From assembly GCF_900116705.1 (NCBI RefSeq), contig NZ_FPBP01000016.1:1-64000 (forward strand): a stretch of DNA of 64,000 bases, given 5' to 3'. The notes under the pieces were generated by a model. It saw only the letters and a list, made by a program, of their open reading frames with translations, was not told the origin of the DNA and searched no databases. This DNA is from Halomonas korlensis (lineage in GTDB: Bacteria; Pseudomonadota; Gammaproteobacteria; Pseudomonadales; Halomonadaceae). Below are positions 51,635-61,368 of the stretch, piece by piece (the stretch's first letter is position 1; every line of letters starts with the position of its first letter). The translations under genes and the position numbers were made by a program.

Positions 51635-54572
51635 CGGCGTGTGCAACCTCCTGTCGGTTGAGGGGCAGCCAGAGGCAGATTTGCGTGCCCGTTGCCTGGC
51701 CTGGCGGTGGGGAATTGATGTCGATCTTTCCGCCGTGTTCGACGATGATGCTGTAGACCAGCGCCATGCCGAGCCCGGTGCCCTCGCCAGGGGGTTTGGT
51801 GGTCGTGAAGGGCTCGAAGAGACGGTCACGAACGCTGTCGTCGATTCCTTCACCTTCGTCGGTGACACTGACTTGCAGCCATTCCCCCGCTGGTTCGGCC
51901 TCGATGATGACCCGATCGCCCGCGGCGCTGGCATCGCGGGCGTTACCCAGCAAGTTGACCATCACCTGCAGTAGCCGCTGAGCGTCGCCCAGGACCCTCG
52001 GCTCGACAAGGCAGCGATTCTCGAACACTACATCCTCACCCGAGCGGGCAAGATGGATCAAGTGCAGCGCCTCGTCGGTGATGTCGGCCATCGAGACCGC
52101 ACTGAGCGTATGCCCCGAGACGTGACGCCCGCCGTGGGCAAAACCCACCAGCGAGGCGACGATGCGCGAGACCCGTTCGGTCAGTTGCTGGATCTGGCCG
52201 GCAGTTTCCAGGACCCGGGGATCGTCGGTGTCGTAGCGCAGGTTCTGGGCCAGCGAAGAGATGCCCGTGATGGGGTTGCCGATCTCGTGGGCGACGCCGG
52301 CGGCCAGCTGGCCGATCGAGGCCAGACGCGCCGCATGCACGAGCTCGTCCTCTAGCCACTTCATCTCGCTGTGATCTTCGATCAGCACCACCTTGCCACC
52401 GTGCCCGTCCTCGCCGGCATCGAGTTCGGCCTTGTGTAACGTCAGGTGCCGCAACTCACCAGCAAGCTCGACGGGTTGCTTGTAGAGGCGGCTATGGGGG
52501 TCGGCGAGGATGCGACCCAGCAGTTCACCCCAGGGCGCCGGCAGGTTGTCGCGGCGGGCGCCGATCACGCTGTCGCCGTCAATGCCAGTGAGGGTGGCGA
52601 GGGCGTCGTTCCACATCAGCAGCTCGCCGTCCTCGCCGAAGGCGCAGAGACCGACCGGCAAGCGCGCCAGGGTGTGACGGTGGTAGCGACGCAGGCCGTC
52701 GAGCTCGCGGGCGAGGCCGGTGAGCCGGGTTCGGTAGGCTTCCAGGCGACTCTCGACGAAGTGGATGTCTTCGGTGGCCGCTATCCCGTCCCCGCGGTAG
52801 GGCAGGAAGCGATCGACGATGTCCTGGGCCACCGACGGGCCCATCCGCCCGGAGAGGTTGGCCTGGATACGATCGCGCAGACGCCGCAGCGCGTAGGGAC
52901 GGCTCTCCTGCGGCGAGAGGCCCAGGTCCGTGAGCGCGCGCTCGACCTCGTGCTCGGCAATGTCTTCGCCGAGGGCGCGGGCCAGTTGCTGCTTGAATTC
53001 TTCGCCGCTGGTGGCGATCAATGGAAAGCGTTTGGGACGGATGACCGCGTCGACCGAGCAGGCCTCTGCGGCGGCGCGCTCGCCGGCCGAGGTATGGGTC
53101 GCCAGTGATACCAGGATCAAGGTCAAGATATTGGCGGTGAGCGACACCAGGGTGACGAGATACCATGGCGCCTGGCCGGCGAGCTCCTCGAGACCCGGCG
53201 GCAGCAAAATCAGCCCCGGAAGGGCGGTGACCAGGGGCGGCCACAGGCCCAGCAGCCAGATCAGGCTACCGACGATCAGGCCGCTGACCATGCCCTTGCG
53301 GTTGGCGCCCGGCCAGTAGAGCAGCGCCAGCATGCCCGGCAGGCACTGTGCCATGCCGACGAAGGCCACCAGGCCCAGGGTAGTCAGGTCGTGCTTGACC
53401 CCCACCAGGCGATAGAAGAGCCAGCCACCGAGAATCACCGCAGCGATGAGGCCCCGCCGTAGCCAGCGCAGCCAACGGTAAAGGCCGAGCTGCTTGCCCG
53501 GCGGGAGGGCGACCAGTACCAGGTGGTTGAGGATCATTCCCGAGAGGGCGAGTGAAATAACAATCATGGTGCCGCTGGCCGCCGCCAGACCGGCAATGAA
53601 GGCCGTACCCTGGAGCCATGCGGCGTCCGACAGCGCGAAGGCATAATAAGCCTCGCCAATGCCGGCGCCGTCTTCCCCGAGCCGTTGGGTACCCCACAGG
53701 ATCAAGGGAATTGGTAGCGCCATGAGCAGCAGGAACAACGGCAATGACCAGGCCGCCTGAAGCAGGGTGCGTCGCGACAGGGTTTCGGCGAAGGTAACGT
53801 GAAACATGTGCGGCATCAGAAAGGCGGCAGCGAAGAACAGCAGCAACAGGGTACGCCATCGTGTCGGGTCAAGCTGCTCGATCCCGGCCTGGACGCTGCG
53901 TCCGGGGCCATCAAGCCAGGCCTGCAGGTCCGCGGGGCCATCGAAGACCACGAAAAGGGCATAGGTCCCCAGTACCAGCATGGCGACAAGCTTGACCAAC
54001 GACTCGACGGCGATGGCCGCCAGCAGGGTGTCATGGCGAGCATGCAGACGCGCATGGCGAGCACCGAAGGCGATCGCGAACAGCGCGATCAACACGCAGA
54101 AGACGAGCGCAAACAGCCAGGGCGCACCGGTGCCGGTCATCAGGAAGATAGTGTCGCCCAGGGTCTGGACCTGCAGGGCCAGTAGCGGTAACACCGCCAA
54201 CAGACTGACGAGGGTCACCAGGCTGCCGACCCAGCGTGAACGAAATCGAAAGGCAAACAGATCGGCCAGCGAGGCCAGTTGGTAGGCGCGCGACAGGCGC
54301 TGAATCGGTACCAGAAGTACCGGCGCGAGCAGGAAGGCACCGGCCACGCCCAAGTAATAGGCCAGATAGCCGAACCCCGCGCGACCGGCAAGCTCCAGGC
54401 TGCCGTAGGTCGCCCAGGCACTGGCGTATACGCCCAGGGCGAGGATATAGACTGCCGGGTGGCGGGAAATGCGAGCGGGAACCCAGCCGCGCTCTACCGC
54501 CAGGGCGCCCAGGAAGAGTAGCCCCAGATAGCCGATGCCGAGCAGCATGACGGCACTCAGGCTGAGAGTCAT
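51612..54572 (-). CDS. cbrA: Sensor kinase CbrA with SLC5-type transporter domain
   Basis: A 986-residue fusion of a sodium/solute symporter-like membrane domain (about residues 1-500, 12-13 membrane segments) and a cytoplasmic histidine kinase. A linker and PAS-like region (about 640-730, with LPVGLCAFGEDGELLMWNDA) follow. The H-box is LAAGVAHEIGNPITGISSL and the ATPase motifs are LLGNARDAS, DEGEGIDDSVRDRLFEPF and GTGLGMALVYSI. The architecture and length match Pseudomonas CbrA, whose membrane part is linked to histidine uptake. ATG 54572 follows GAGAGG. Confidence 0.96.
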   Translation of the reverse strand: MTLSLSAVMLLGIGYLGLLFLGALAVERGWVPARISRHPAVYILALGVYASAWATYGSLELAGRAGFGYLAYYLGVAGAFLLAPVLLVPIQRLSRAYQLASLADLFAFRFRSRWVGSLVTLVSLLAVLPLLALQVQTLGDTIFLMTGTGAPWLFALVFCVLIALFAIAFGARHARLHARHDTLLAAIAVESLVKLVAMLVLGTYALFVVFDGPADLQAWLDGPGRSVQAGIEQLDPTRWRTLLLLFFAAAFLMPHMFHVTFAETLSRRTLLQAAWSLPLFLLLMALPIPLILWGTQRLGEDGAGIGEAYYAFALSDAAWLQGTAFIAGLAAASGTMIVISLALSGMILNHLVLVALPPGKQLGLYRWLRWLRRGLIAAVILGGWLFYRLVGVKHDLTTLGLVAFVGMAQCLPGMLALLYWPGANRKGMVSGLIVGSLIWLLGLWPPLVTALPGLILLPPGLEELAGQAPWYLVTLVSLTANILTLILVSLATHTSAGERAAAEACSVDAVIRPKRFPLIATSGEEFKQQLARALGEDIAEHEVERALTDLGLSPQESRPYALRRLRDRIQANLSGRMGPSVAQDIVDRFLPYRGDGIAATEDIHFVESRLEAYRTRLTGLARELDGLRRYHRHTLARLPVGLCAFGEDGELLMWNDALATLTGIDGDSVIGARRDNLPAPWGELLGRILADPHSRLYKQPVELAGELRHLTLHKAELDAGEDGHGGKVVLIEDHSEMKWLEDELVHAARLASIGQLAAGVAHEIGNPITGISSLAQNLRYDTDDPRVLETAGQIQQLTERVSRIVASLVGFAHGGRHVSGHTLSAVSMADITDEALHLIHLARSGEDVVFENRCLVEPRVLGDAQRLLQVMVNLLGNARDASAAGDRVIIEAEPAGEWLQVSVTDEGEGIDDSVRDRLFEPFTTTKPPGEGTGLGMALVYSIIVEHGGKIDINSPPPGQATGTQICLWLPLNRQEVAHADEPDSDR

Positions 54573-54620
54573 CGCGGGCCTCTCAGCGGGGCGGTCCCTC
54601 TAATCCCTGAGTGGTTCGCG

Positions 54621-54797
54621 CTAGCGTTCATCGAGCCTTCGCTTCTGTTCCAGCCAGAGGGTTAGGGCGATCAGTACGCCCCAGATCACGAAGGGGCGAT
54701 ACCAGGCCACCCCGGGACTGGCCCAGCCGCTCATCAGCAGCGGGGAGAGCAGATAGCCGCCAAACACCAGCAGTAGCATGATGCGGTAGACGTACAA
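54621..54797 (-). CDS. cbrX: CbrX-like small membrane protein
   Basis: A 58-codon ORF with TTG start 54797 behind AAAGGAGAG and TAG stop 54623-54621. It reads MYVYRIMLLLVFGGYLLSPL and later WYRPFVIWGVLIALTLWLEQ, ending KRRLDER. Two hydrophobic segments (about 5-23 and 34-49) suggest an inner-membrane peptide. It lies 48 bp upstream of cbrA on the same strand. A small membrane ORF called CbrX occupies this position in Pseudomonas; the match here is by position, size and topology, recalled from memory. Confidence 0.72.
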   Translation of the reverse strand: MYVYRIMLLLVFGGYLLSPLLMSGWASPGVAWYRPFVIWGVLIALTLWLEQKRRLDER

Positions 54798-54842
54798 GGC
54801 ACTCTCCTTTTATGGCTTATGACCTCGCATGGGTCGAAGCTT

Positions 54843-55748
54843 TTACCGCATCGAATCGGTGTCGCCCTCCATCGCTATGCGTTTTCGTTCGGGCTGGATG
54901 CGTCCCACGTCCCAGTCGGCGATGGCCTGGTCGAGTTGCTCGCTGACCGGGGCCGCCGCAAGCGCAGGCGACGGGGCCTGATCCAGGGCCAGCAAGGCAC
55001 GGTGCAGCAGAGGGCGCACCCTGGCATCCGCGAGCGGCAGCGGCGCGGCCAGGTTCTGTTTGGAGAGTTTCTGATCGTTTACATCCATGATCAACGGCAG
55101 ATGCAGATAGCGCGGCTCGGGCAGGTCCAGGGCCTGCTGCAGCTGACGCTGCCAGGGTGTGTTGTCGAGCAGGTCAGCACCGCGCACTACATCGGTAATG
55201 CCCTGATCGGCATCGTCTACCACCACGGCAAGCTGATAGGCCCAGAGACCATCCTTGCGCTTGAGCACCACGTCGCCCAACGCCGCCGGATCGAAGCACT
55301 GCTCACCGAACAGGCGGTCCTGCCAGATCACCGGGCGGCGGCCAAGATCGCTGCGCAGTCGCCAGGCGACGGGTTTGTCCGGCTCGCGAACGCCACTACG
55401 ACACCAGCCGGGATAAACGGGGTATTGGCGCCATTGGCGGCGTGAGCAGCTGCAGGGGTAGGCGAGCTCCAGTCCCTCGAGACGCTCGAGAGCGAGGGCA
55501 TAGTGAGCCTCGCGCCCCTGTTGCCAGAGCACCGGGCCGTCCCAGTGCAGGCCGAAGGCCTCGAGCTGGGCAATGATGGTCTCGGCCGCTCCGGGCGGGC
55601 AGCGGGGCGGGTCGATGTCCTCGATGCGCAGCAACCACTCTCCCCCGGCCCGGCGGGCATCGAGGAAGCTCGCCAAGGCAGCGACCAGGGAACCGAAATG
55701 CAGCGGACCGGAGGGGGTCGGAGCAAAGCGTCCGCGGTAATCGGTCAC
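54843..55748 (-). CDS. gluQ: Glutamyl-Q tRNA(Asp) synthetase
   Basis: Attaches glutamate to queuosine in the tRNA-Asp anticodon. The 301-residue paralogue of the GluRS catalytic domain has RGRFAPTPSGPLHFGSL (HIGH-like), LRIEDIDPPR, the zinc cysteines of YPCSCSRRQWRQ and WCRSG, and the KMSKS-like DQKLSKQNLA. It lacks the anticodon-binding domain as expected. GTG 55748 is chosen behind GGGAGAAG. It follows dksA, a conserved pair. Confidence 0.95.
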   Translation of the reverse strand: MTDYRGRFAPTPSGPLHFGSLVAALASFLDARRAGGEWLLRIEDIDPPRCPPGAAETIIAQLEAFGLHWDGPVLWQQGREAHYALALERLEGLELAYPCSCSRRQWRQYPVYPGWCRSGVREPDKPVAWRLRSDLGRRPVIWQDRLFGEQCFDPAALGDVVLKRKDGLWAYQLAVVVDDADQGITDVVRGADLLDNTPWQRQLQQALDLPEPRYLHLPLIMDVNDQKLSKQNLAAPLPLADARVRPLLHRALLALDQAPSPALAAAPVSEQLDQAIADWDVGRIQPERKRIAMEGDTDSMR

Positions 55749-55781
55749 AGGCTTCTCCCGAGACGGGCGATGGACATGCAA

Positions 55782-55803
55782 ACGGGCACCCTGGGGTGCC
55801 CGT
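55782..55803 (-). terminator. Hairpin between dksA and gluQ
   Basis: On the minus strand ACGGGCACC, CCAG, GGTGCCCGT is followed by TTGCATG. It lies between the two co-directional genes and may limit gluQ expression relative to dksA. Confidence 0.6.
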
Positions 55804-55838
55804 CGCGTTGCCACGGCGGTGCCATCGGCATTGAGGGA

Positions 55839-56276
55839 TCAACCGCCCAGCTGCTTTTCCTTGAGCTCGGCCAGGGTCTTGCAATCGACACAAAGGGTCG
55901 CTGTGGGGCGCGCTTCCAGCCGGCGTATACCGATCTCGACACCACAGGCTTCACAGAAGCCGTAATCGTCCTCGTCGATCTTGTCGAGCGTCTCGTTGAT
56001 CTTCTTGAGTAGCTTGCGCTCACGGTCGCGAGTACGCAGCTCCAGGCTGAAGCCCTCTTCCTGCGTGGCGCGATCCGCCGGGTCAGCGTAATTGTTCGCC
56101 TCTTCCTGTAGGTGACGCACGGTGCGGTCCACCTCTTCCATGAGCTCCTGCTTCCAGCCCAGAAGAATCTGTCGAAAGTGCTCAAGCTGTTGCTCGTTCA
56201 TGTACTCTTCACCCTGCGCCGGCTCGTACGGGGTGAATTTCTTGGGCGCTTCCACTTTCTTGTCGGCTACTGGCAT
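55839..56276 (-). CDS. dksA: RNA polymerase-binding factor DksA
   Basis: Works with ppGpp to redirect RNA polymerase during stringent response. The 145-residue protein has a coiled coil with acidic tip NNYADPADRATQEE (the D-x-x-D-x-A motif). A four-Cys zinc finger CEACGVEIG and LCVDCKTLAELKE follows. Length is close to the E. coli 151. Start ATG 56276. Confidence 0.98.
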   Translation of the reverse strand: MPVADKKVEAPKKFTPYEPAQGEEYMNEQQLEHFRQILLGWKQELMEEVDRTVRHLQEEANNYADPADRATQEEGFSLELRTRDRERKLLKKINETLDKIDEDDYGFCEACGVEIGIRRLEARPTATLCVDCKTLAELKEKQLGG

Positions 56277-56495
56277 GGGACTGCCTCGTTACTGGGTGAC
56301 TGCTGATCAATACCTGCCGCAATGCACGGTATCTCACGCCAAAGGGATGCTTGTTTATCGGAAACGGACACGTTTTGCAACACTTCAGGTCCCTTGTCCT
56401 GCGCTGGCACAATGAAAGTCGTTACCATACACCTTTTGGACCGCGCGACGGACGTCTTGTCCCTTTCTCGGTCATGACACCGCAAGGAGGCCGCC

Positions 56496-57656
56496 ATGGC
56501 ATGGCATTCGCGAGTCGAGCGCATCGCCCCCTTCCGGGTGATGAACCTGCTGGCGAGCGCCCAGGCGCGTGAAGCCGCCGGCCATGACGTGATCCATCTC
56601 GAAGTGGGCGAGCCCGACTTTCCCACTCCCGAGCCGGTGGTGGCGGCCGGCCAGGCGGCACTTGCGGCCGGGCACACCCGCTATACCCCGGCAACCGGCC
56701 TGCCGGCATTGCGCCGCGCCATCGCCGGCCACTACGCTGAGCAGTTCGACGTGGGGGTCGACCCCGGCCGTATTATCGTCACGCCGGGTGCCTCGGGCGC
56801 GCTATTGTTGGCAAGCCAATTATTGGCTGGCCCCGGCGATCGCGTGCTGATGGCCGATCCCAACTATCCCTGCAATCGTCATTTCATGGCTCTGGCTGGC
56901 GCCTCGATCGATGCCGTGCCTGTAGGGCCGCAGAGCGGCTGGCAGCTGGACGCCGGCCTGGTAGCGCGCCACTGGCGCGACGACACCCGCCTGGCGATGC
57001 TGGCCACGCCTTCCAATCCCACCGGCCACATGCTCGATGCCGAGTCGCTATCCGCGGTGGTCGAGGCGGTAGCCGACCGCAATGGCGAGCTGCTGGTCGA
57101 CGAGATCTACCAGGGGTTGTCGTATGATCTGGCGCCGCTGACGGTAGCCTCGATCACCCCGGACGCGTTCGTGGTCAACAGCTTCTCCAAGTATTTCGGC
57201 ATGACCGGCTGGCGCCTGGGCTGGTTGCTGGCGCCGGAAGCGGCGGTAGAGCCGCTGACCCGCCTGGCACAGAACATCTTCCTGGCCGCGTCCACCCCGG
57301 CGCAGCATGCGGCGCTGGCCGCCTTCACCCCGGAGTGCCGGGGGGTTCTCGAAGCTCGGCGCGCCGAGCTCGGCCGGCGTCGCGATGCGCTGCTGGCGGG
57401 ACTGGCGCGGCTGGGGCTGGCGCCGTCACTGGCGCCCCAGGGAGCGTTCTACCTGTGGCTGGATATCTCGCGCTACAGCCATGACAGCCAGGCCTTCTGC
57501 GAGCGGTTACTGGAAGAAGAGAACGTCGCCATCACCCCGGGGATCGATTTCGCCCTCGAGGGTGGCGCGCATCACGTGCGCATCGCCTTCACCACCGGCA
57601 TCGCGCGCCTGGAAGAAGCGGTCGATCGACTCGAGAGTTTTCTGGCGCGCCAATAG
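56496..57656 (+). CDS. Class I/II PLP-dependent aminotransferase
   Basis: A 386-residue fold-type I aminotransferase. Landmarks are HLEVGEPDFPTPEPV, RYTPATGLPALRRAIAGHY, TPGASGALLLAS, TPSNPTGHML, VDEIYQGLSYD and the PLP-lysine motif NSFSKYFGMTGWRLGWL. The C-terminal Arg lies in HVRIAFTTG. The substrate (aspartate, alanine or aromatic-type) cannot be fixed. ATG 56496 follows AAGGAGG; sfsA is 9 bp downstream, so the two form an operon. Divergent from dksA. Confidence 0.93.
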   Translation: MAWHSRVERIAPFRVMNLLASAQAREAAGHDVIHLEVGEPDFPTPEPVVAAGQAALAAGHTRYTPATGLPALRRAIAGHYAEQFDVGVDPGRIIVTPGASGALLLASQLLAGPGDRVLMADPNYPCNRHFMALAGASIDAVPVGPQSGWQLDAGLVARHWRDDTRLAMLATPSNPTGHMLDAESLSAVVEAVADRNGELLVDEIYQGLSYDLAPLTVASITPDAFVVNSFSKYFGMTGWRLGWLLAPEAAVEPLTRLAQNIFLAASTPAQHAALAAFTPECRGVLEARRAELGRRRDALLAGLARLGLAPSLAPQGAFYLWLDISRYSHDSQAFCERLLEEENVAITPGIDFALEGGAHHVRIAFTTGIARLEEAVDRLESFLARQ

Positions 57657-57665
57657 GAAACCCTG

Positions 57666-58439
57666 ATGCAGTACCCTCCGCTGATGCCCGGCATCCTGCT
57701 GCGCCGCTACAAGCGCTTCTTTGCCGACGTGCACCTCGACGACGGCCGCGAGGTGGTCGCTCACTGCCCCAACACCGGCTCCATGCGCGCCGTGAACGTG
57801 CCGGGATGCCGAGTCTGGCTCGCAGCGAGCGATAATCCCAAGCGCAAGCTGGCCTGGACGTGGGAGTTGATCGAGTTACCGCAGCCCGACGGCAGCATGG
57901 CGATGGCGTCGGTGCATACCGGCCGGGCCAATCGTCTCGTCGAGGAGGCCTTGAGGGGGCGGCGTTTACCCGGCCTGGCCGACTACGCGACCCTCACGCG
58001 CGAGGCGAAAGTCGCCGGGAACGCTGGGCAAACCGAGGCTCGGCTGGACTTTCGCCTGGATGACCCGGAGCGGGAGAGTGCTTTTATCGAGGTCAAGCAG
58101 GTCACCTTGAAGGAACCCGATGGCCACGGCTATTTTCCCGATGCGGTGAGCGTGAGAGGCCGAAAACATCTGTTGGCGCTGGCCGACCTGGCAGCCCATG
58201 GGCATCGCGCCGTGCTGCTGTTCTGCGTGGCCCATGCGGGAATTCGTGACGTGGCGCCGGCGGCACATCTGGACCCGGCGTATGCTCTTGCTCTGCGCGA
58301 GGTGGCGGCGCTGGGCGTCGAAATGCGCGCATACGGCTGCCAGGTGATTAGCCGCGAGGGCGTGCCGGCGACGATTAGCCTCGGTGACCCGCTGCCCGTC
58401 CATCCGGACCATGTCGACGACATTCAGCGTTCGGTGTAG
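57666..58439 (+). CDS. sfsA: Sugar fermentation stimulation protein SfsA
   Basis: A 257-residue SfsA family protein, reported as a DNA-binding factor affecting maltose genes in E. coli and now seen as a nuclease-like fold. Markers are MPGILLRRYKRFFADVHLDD, AHCPNTGSMRAVN, FIEVKQVTLKE and FPDAVSVRGRKHLLALADL; the Asp/Glu/Lys (D...FIEVK) pattern resembles a PD-(D/E)xK site. ATG 57666. It converges with the DUF4426 gene, overlapping by 16 bp. Confidence 0.94.
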   Translation: MQYPPLMPGILLRRYKRFFADVHLDDGREVVAHCPNTGSMRAVNVPGCRVWLAASDNPKRKLAWTWELIELPQPDGSMAMASVHTGRANRLVEEALRGRRLPGLADYATLTREAKVAGNAGQTEARLDFRLDDPERESAFIEVKQVTLKEPDGHGYFPDAVSVRGRKHLLALADLAAHGHRAVLLFCVAHAGIRDVAPAAHLDPAYALALREVAALGVEMRAYGCQVISREGVPATISLGDPLPVHPDHVDDIQRSV

Positions 58440-58876
58440 AAGCGTTGGATGAAGCTGATATCGGCAGGTGGGGCGTTGCGGTCGTAACGCACGCGAAGAT
58501 CGAAGCGCATTGGTTCGTCGTCCTGAATGCGGAACACCGCAACCTGTGACGGCGTGTCGCCGATGCGCAGGCTGCGAAACGCCAGCGGCGAGCCACCGGC
58601 CTCACCGAGTGGTCCGACGCTACCCTCGACCGACGCCGTCACGGGTGGGGTCGAGCCATCCTCTTCCACCTCCAGCACGCTGACATTGAGCAGCGCCATG
58701 GCCGGGCTACGCTGGATGTTGTGCTCCTCGGCCACGTCTCGGGGCAGGAAGCTGGTGTTCACCGCGCTGTAGTGGATCTGGTAGTCGCCCACCTGCTCGA
58801 ACTGCTGGGCGGCGAGTGGCCCCGCCAGCAGTAATAGCCAGGCGAGAGCGACGATAATGAGGCCTCGTCGGGTCAT
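58424..58876 (-). CDS. DUF4426 domain periplasmic protein
   Basis: A 150-residue exported protein with a cleavable signal peptide (about 1-23, ending GPLAAQQ). The mature part contains GDYQIHYSAVNTSFLPRDVA, YNIQ-like HNIQRSPAMALLNVSVLE and a final ISFIQRFYTER, the pattern of DUF4426 proteins. Function unknown. It is conserved downstream of metW in pseudomonads and relatives, as here. Confidence 0.85.
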   Translation of the reverse strand: MTRRGLIIVALAWLLLLAGPLAAQQFEQVGDYQIHYSAVNTSFLPRDVAEEHNIQRSPAMALLNVSVLEVEEDGSTPPVTASVEGSVGPLGEAGGSPLAFRSLRIGDTPSQVAVFRIQDDEPMRFDLRVRYDRNAPPADISFIQRFYTER

Positions 58877-58909
58877 CAGGATGTTCCTCTTGGGGCGGGT
58901 CGCTAACTT

Positions 58910-59512
58910 TTAGTCCCGGTGGCGACTGACCCGGAAGATCGCGATCTCGCCGAACAGGTTGGGCCACCAGCGGGAAGTCCAGTGGCCTTCATGATCGCCG
59001 ATGCCCACGGCACGGTCGACGATGGTCAGACCCTTGTCACGACAGAGTTGTTCAAAATCGTTGAAGGTCGACAGATGAATGTTGGGCGTGTCGTACCAGG
59101 CGTGGGGCAGCGACTTGGATACCGGCATGAAGCCCTTGAAGCCGAGATAGGCCCGATGCCGCCAGTAGGCAAAGTTGGGGAAGGTGATGATGCACTCCCC
59201 GGCGACGCGCAGCATCTCGTCGAGCATCAGGTCGGGGCGGCGCAGCGCCTGCAGCGCCTGGGTCATGATCACCAGGTCGCAGGCGTCGTCCTCGAAATTG
59301 GCCAGGCCCTCGTCGAGGTTCTGCTCGATGACGTTGACACCCTTCTGCAGGCAGGCGGTGATGCCCTCGGGGTCAATCTCGAGCCCATAACCGCTGACAT
59401 GCTTGTCGCAGGCCAGCGCGGCCAGCAGGGTGCCGTCGCCGCAAGCCAGATCAAGGATACGCGCGCCTTCGGGCACCCAGTCATGGATTAGCGTCAAGTC
59501 GGCGCGCTTCAT
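58910..59512 (-). CDS. metW: Methionine biosynthesis protein MetW
   Basis: A 200-residue SAM-dependent methyltransferase-like protein required with MetX for methionine synthesis in several proteobacteria. The SAM motif is [17 protein letters not shown], followed by [17 protein letters not shown] and [15 protein letters not shown], characteristic of MetW. ATG 59512 overlaps the metX stop by 4 bp (ATGA), so it is tightly coupled. Confidence 0.96.
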   Translation of the reverse strand: MKRADLTLIHDWVPEGARILDLACGDGTLLAALACDKHVSGYGLEIDPEGITACLQKGVNVIEQNLDEGLANFEDDACDLVIMTQALQALRRPDLMLDEMLRVAGECIITFPNFAYWRHRAYLGFKGFMPVSKSLPHAWYDTPNIHLSTFNDFEQLCRDKGLTIVDRAVGIGDHEGHWTSRWWPNLFGEIAIFRVSRHRD

Positions 59513-60711
59513 GACGGGCCTCCCAGGTTCAGGTCGCGGGCCACGCGGGACATGAAGCCGGCGAACACCGCCTGATAACGGGGCTGCGGCATCAGGAAGG
59601 CGTCGTGTCCGTGGGGCGAGTCGATATTGACGAAGCTGACCGCCTTGTCGGCATGGACCAGGGCGTTGACCAGTTCCTTGGAACGCGACGGCGGGAAACG
59701 CCAGTCGGTCGAGAAGCTCACTACCAGGAACGGACAGTCGGCGGGCGCCAGGGCGCGAGCCAGGTCGCCGCCATGGGTCGCGGCCGGGTCGAAGTAATCC
59801 AGAGCCTTGGTCATCAGCAGGTAGGTATTGGCATCGAAGGAGTTCGAGAAGGTGTCGCCCTGGTAGCGCAGGTAGGATTCCACCTGGAACTCGACGTCAT
59901 AGCCGAAATTGAAATCATCGGCGCGCAGGTCGCGACCGAACTTGGTGCCCATGGCATCGGCCGACAGGTAGGTGATGTGGCCCACCATGCGTGCCAGTTT
60001 CAACCCGCGCCGCGGCAGAGTGTCGTGTTCGTAGTACCAGCCCGCATGAAAATCGGGATCGGAGCGTATCGCCTGACGAGCCACTTCGTTGAAGGCGATG
60101 TTCTGGGCTGACAGCTTGGGAGTGGCCGCAATGACCACGGCATTGGCAATGCGTTGGGGGTAGGCCAGCGCCCATTGCAGCACCTGCATGCCGCCGAGGC
60201 TGCCGCCGATCACCGCAGCGAAGCGCTCGATGCCCAGCCGGTCGGCCAGCCGGGCCTGGCTGTGGACCCAGTCGGCCACCGTGACCATCGGAAAGTCCGG
60301 GCCCCACTGGCGGCCGGTGTCCGGATTCAGGCTGATCGGGCCGGTGCTGCCGTGGCAGCCGCCGAGGTTGTTCAGCGAGACCACGAAGAAGCGGTCGGTG
60401 TCGATGGATTTGCCGGGGCCGATATGCGCGTCCCACCAGCCCGGCTTGCGTTCATCGAGGCTGTGGAAGCCGGCGGCATGATGATGCCCCGACAGCGCAT
60501 GGCAGATCAGTACGGCATTGGAACGCTCGGCATTGAGCGTGCCGTAGGTTTCATAGACCAGGTCGTAGGCCGGCAGGGTCTTGCCGCAGGCCAGCGCGAG
60601 AGGGTCGTCAAAGTGCGCCGTCTGCGGCGTCACCAGGCCGACCGAGTCGCCTGGCAGCTCGTCGGGTATCACGCGGTCAGCGTCCGGTCGTTGGGTCGGC
60701 GTCTGGGTCAC
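59509..60711 (-). CDS. metX: Homoserine O-acyltransferase MetX
   Basis: Activates homoserine for methionine synthesis. The 400-residue alpha/beta hydrolase has the nucleophile elbow [15 protein letters not shown], the Asp in [14 protein letters not shown] and the His in [10 protein letters not shown]. Pairing with MetW is typical of proteobacterial MetX proteins, some of which use succinyl-CoA; acetyl versus succinyl donor is not resolved. GTG 60711 overlaps the yggT stop (GTGA). Confidence 0.95.
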   Translation of the reverse strand: MTQTPTQRPDADRVIPDELPGDSVGLVTPQTAHFDDPLALACGKTLPAYDLVYETYGTLNAERSNAVLICHALSGHHHAAGFHSLDERKPGWWDAHIGPGKSIDTDRFFVVSLNNLGGCHGSTGPISLNPDTGRQWGPDFPMVTVADWVHSQARLADRLGIERFAAVIGGSLGGMQVLQWALAYPQRIANAVVIAATPKLSAQNIAFNEVARQAIRSDPDFHAGWYYEHDTLPRRGLKLARMVGHITYLSADAMGTKFGRDLRADDFNFGYDVEFQVESYLRYQGDTFSNSFDANTYLLMTKALDYFDPAATHGGDLARALAPADCPFLVVSFSTDWRFPPSRSKELVNALVHADKAVSFVNIDSPHGHDAFLMPQPRYQAVFAGFMSRVARDLNLGGPS

Positions 60712-61301
60712 AGGCCAACCAGGGCACCGGAGATGCCGGCAGCACGGGTCAATGACCCCACCACGAGGCCATCGAGGATGCTGATGGCGATGAACACCAC
60801 GATCGGTGAGAGGTCGATCATCCCCAGCGGTGGGATAACCTTGCGCACCGGCGCCATGATCGGCTCCACCAGCTGCATCACCAGCAGCGCGCCGGGATGG
60901 CTGGCATTGGGGGCGACCCAGCTGAGGATGATCATCACGATCAGCGCCAGAAAGTAGATCTTGAGGATGGCGTTGGCGAGCCCTGCGAGGGCGCCGATGG
61001 CCACGCCGACCAACGGCGCCATGCCGAAGCCGGCGATCTGCAGGATGACCAGAATACTCACCGCCTTGATCACGAAGCCGGCAGCCAGCGTGGCGAGATC
61101 GAAGCGCCCCATCACCGGGCCCAGGAAGCTCTGGAAGGGCCGCACCACGGGCTGGGTGACCTTCACCACCGACTGGCTGATGGGGTTGTAGTAATCGGCC
61201 CGGGACGCCTGCAGCAGGAAGCGCAGCATCAGCAGGAACAGGTAGATGTTGATAAGGGTGTTGACCAGCAGCAGGCCGGCGCTTCCCAATTGGCTGCCCA
61301 T
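60708..61301 (-). CDS. yggT: YggT family membrane protein
   Basis: A 197-residue inner-membrane protein with two copies of the YggT domain. Each copy has two hydrophobic segments and the pattern [20 protein letters not shown] or [20 protein letters not shown]. Function is unclear; links to osmotic tolerance or division have been proposed. It lies between proC and metX, a conserved context, and its stop overlaps metX by 4 bp. Confidence 0.92.
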   Translation of the reverse strand: MGSQLGSAGLLLVNTLINIYLFLLMLRFLLQASRADYYNPISQSVVKVTQPVVRPFQSFLGPVMGRFDLATLAAGFVIKAVSILVILQIAGFGMAPLVGVAIGALAGLANAILKIYFLALIVMIILSWVAPNASHPGALLVMQLVEPIMAPVRKVIPPLGMIDLSPIVVFIAISILDGLVVGSLTRAAGISGALVGL

Positions 61302-61368
61302 CAGGGCTCCTCCATAGTCCTTGAGAGTGGGTCGTGTGAACCGCTGTCTCGTGAATGCATTTCGTGGA

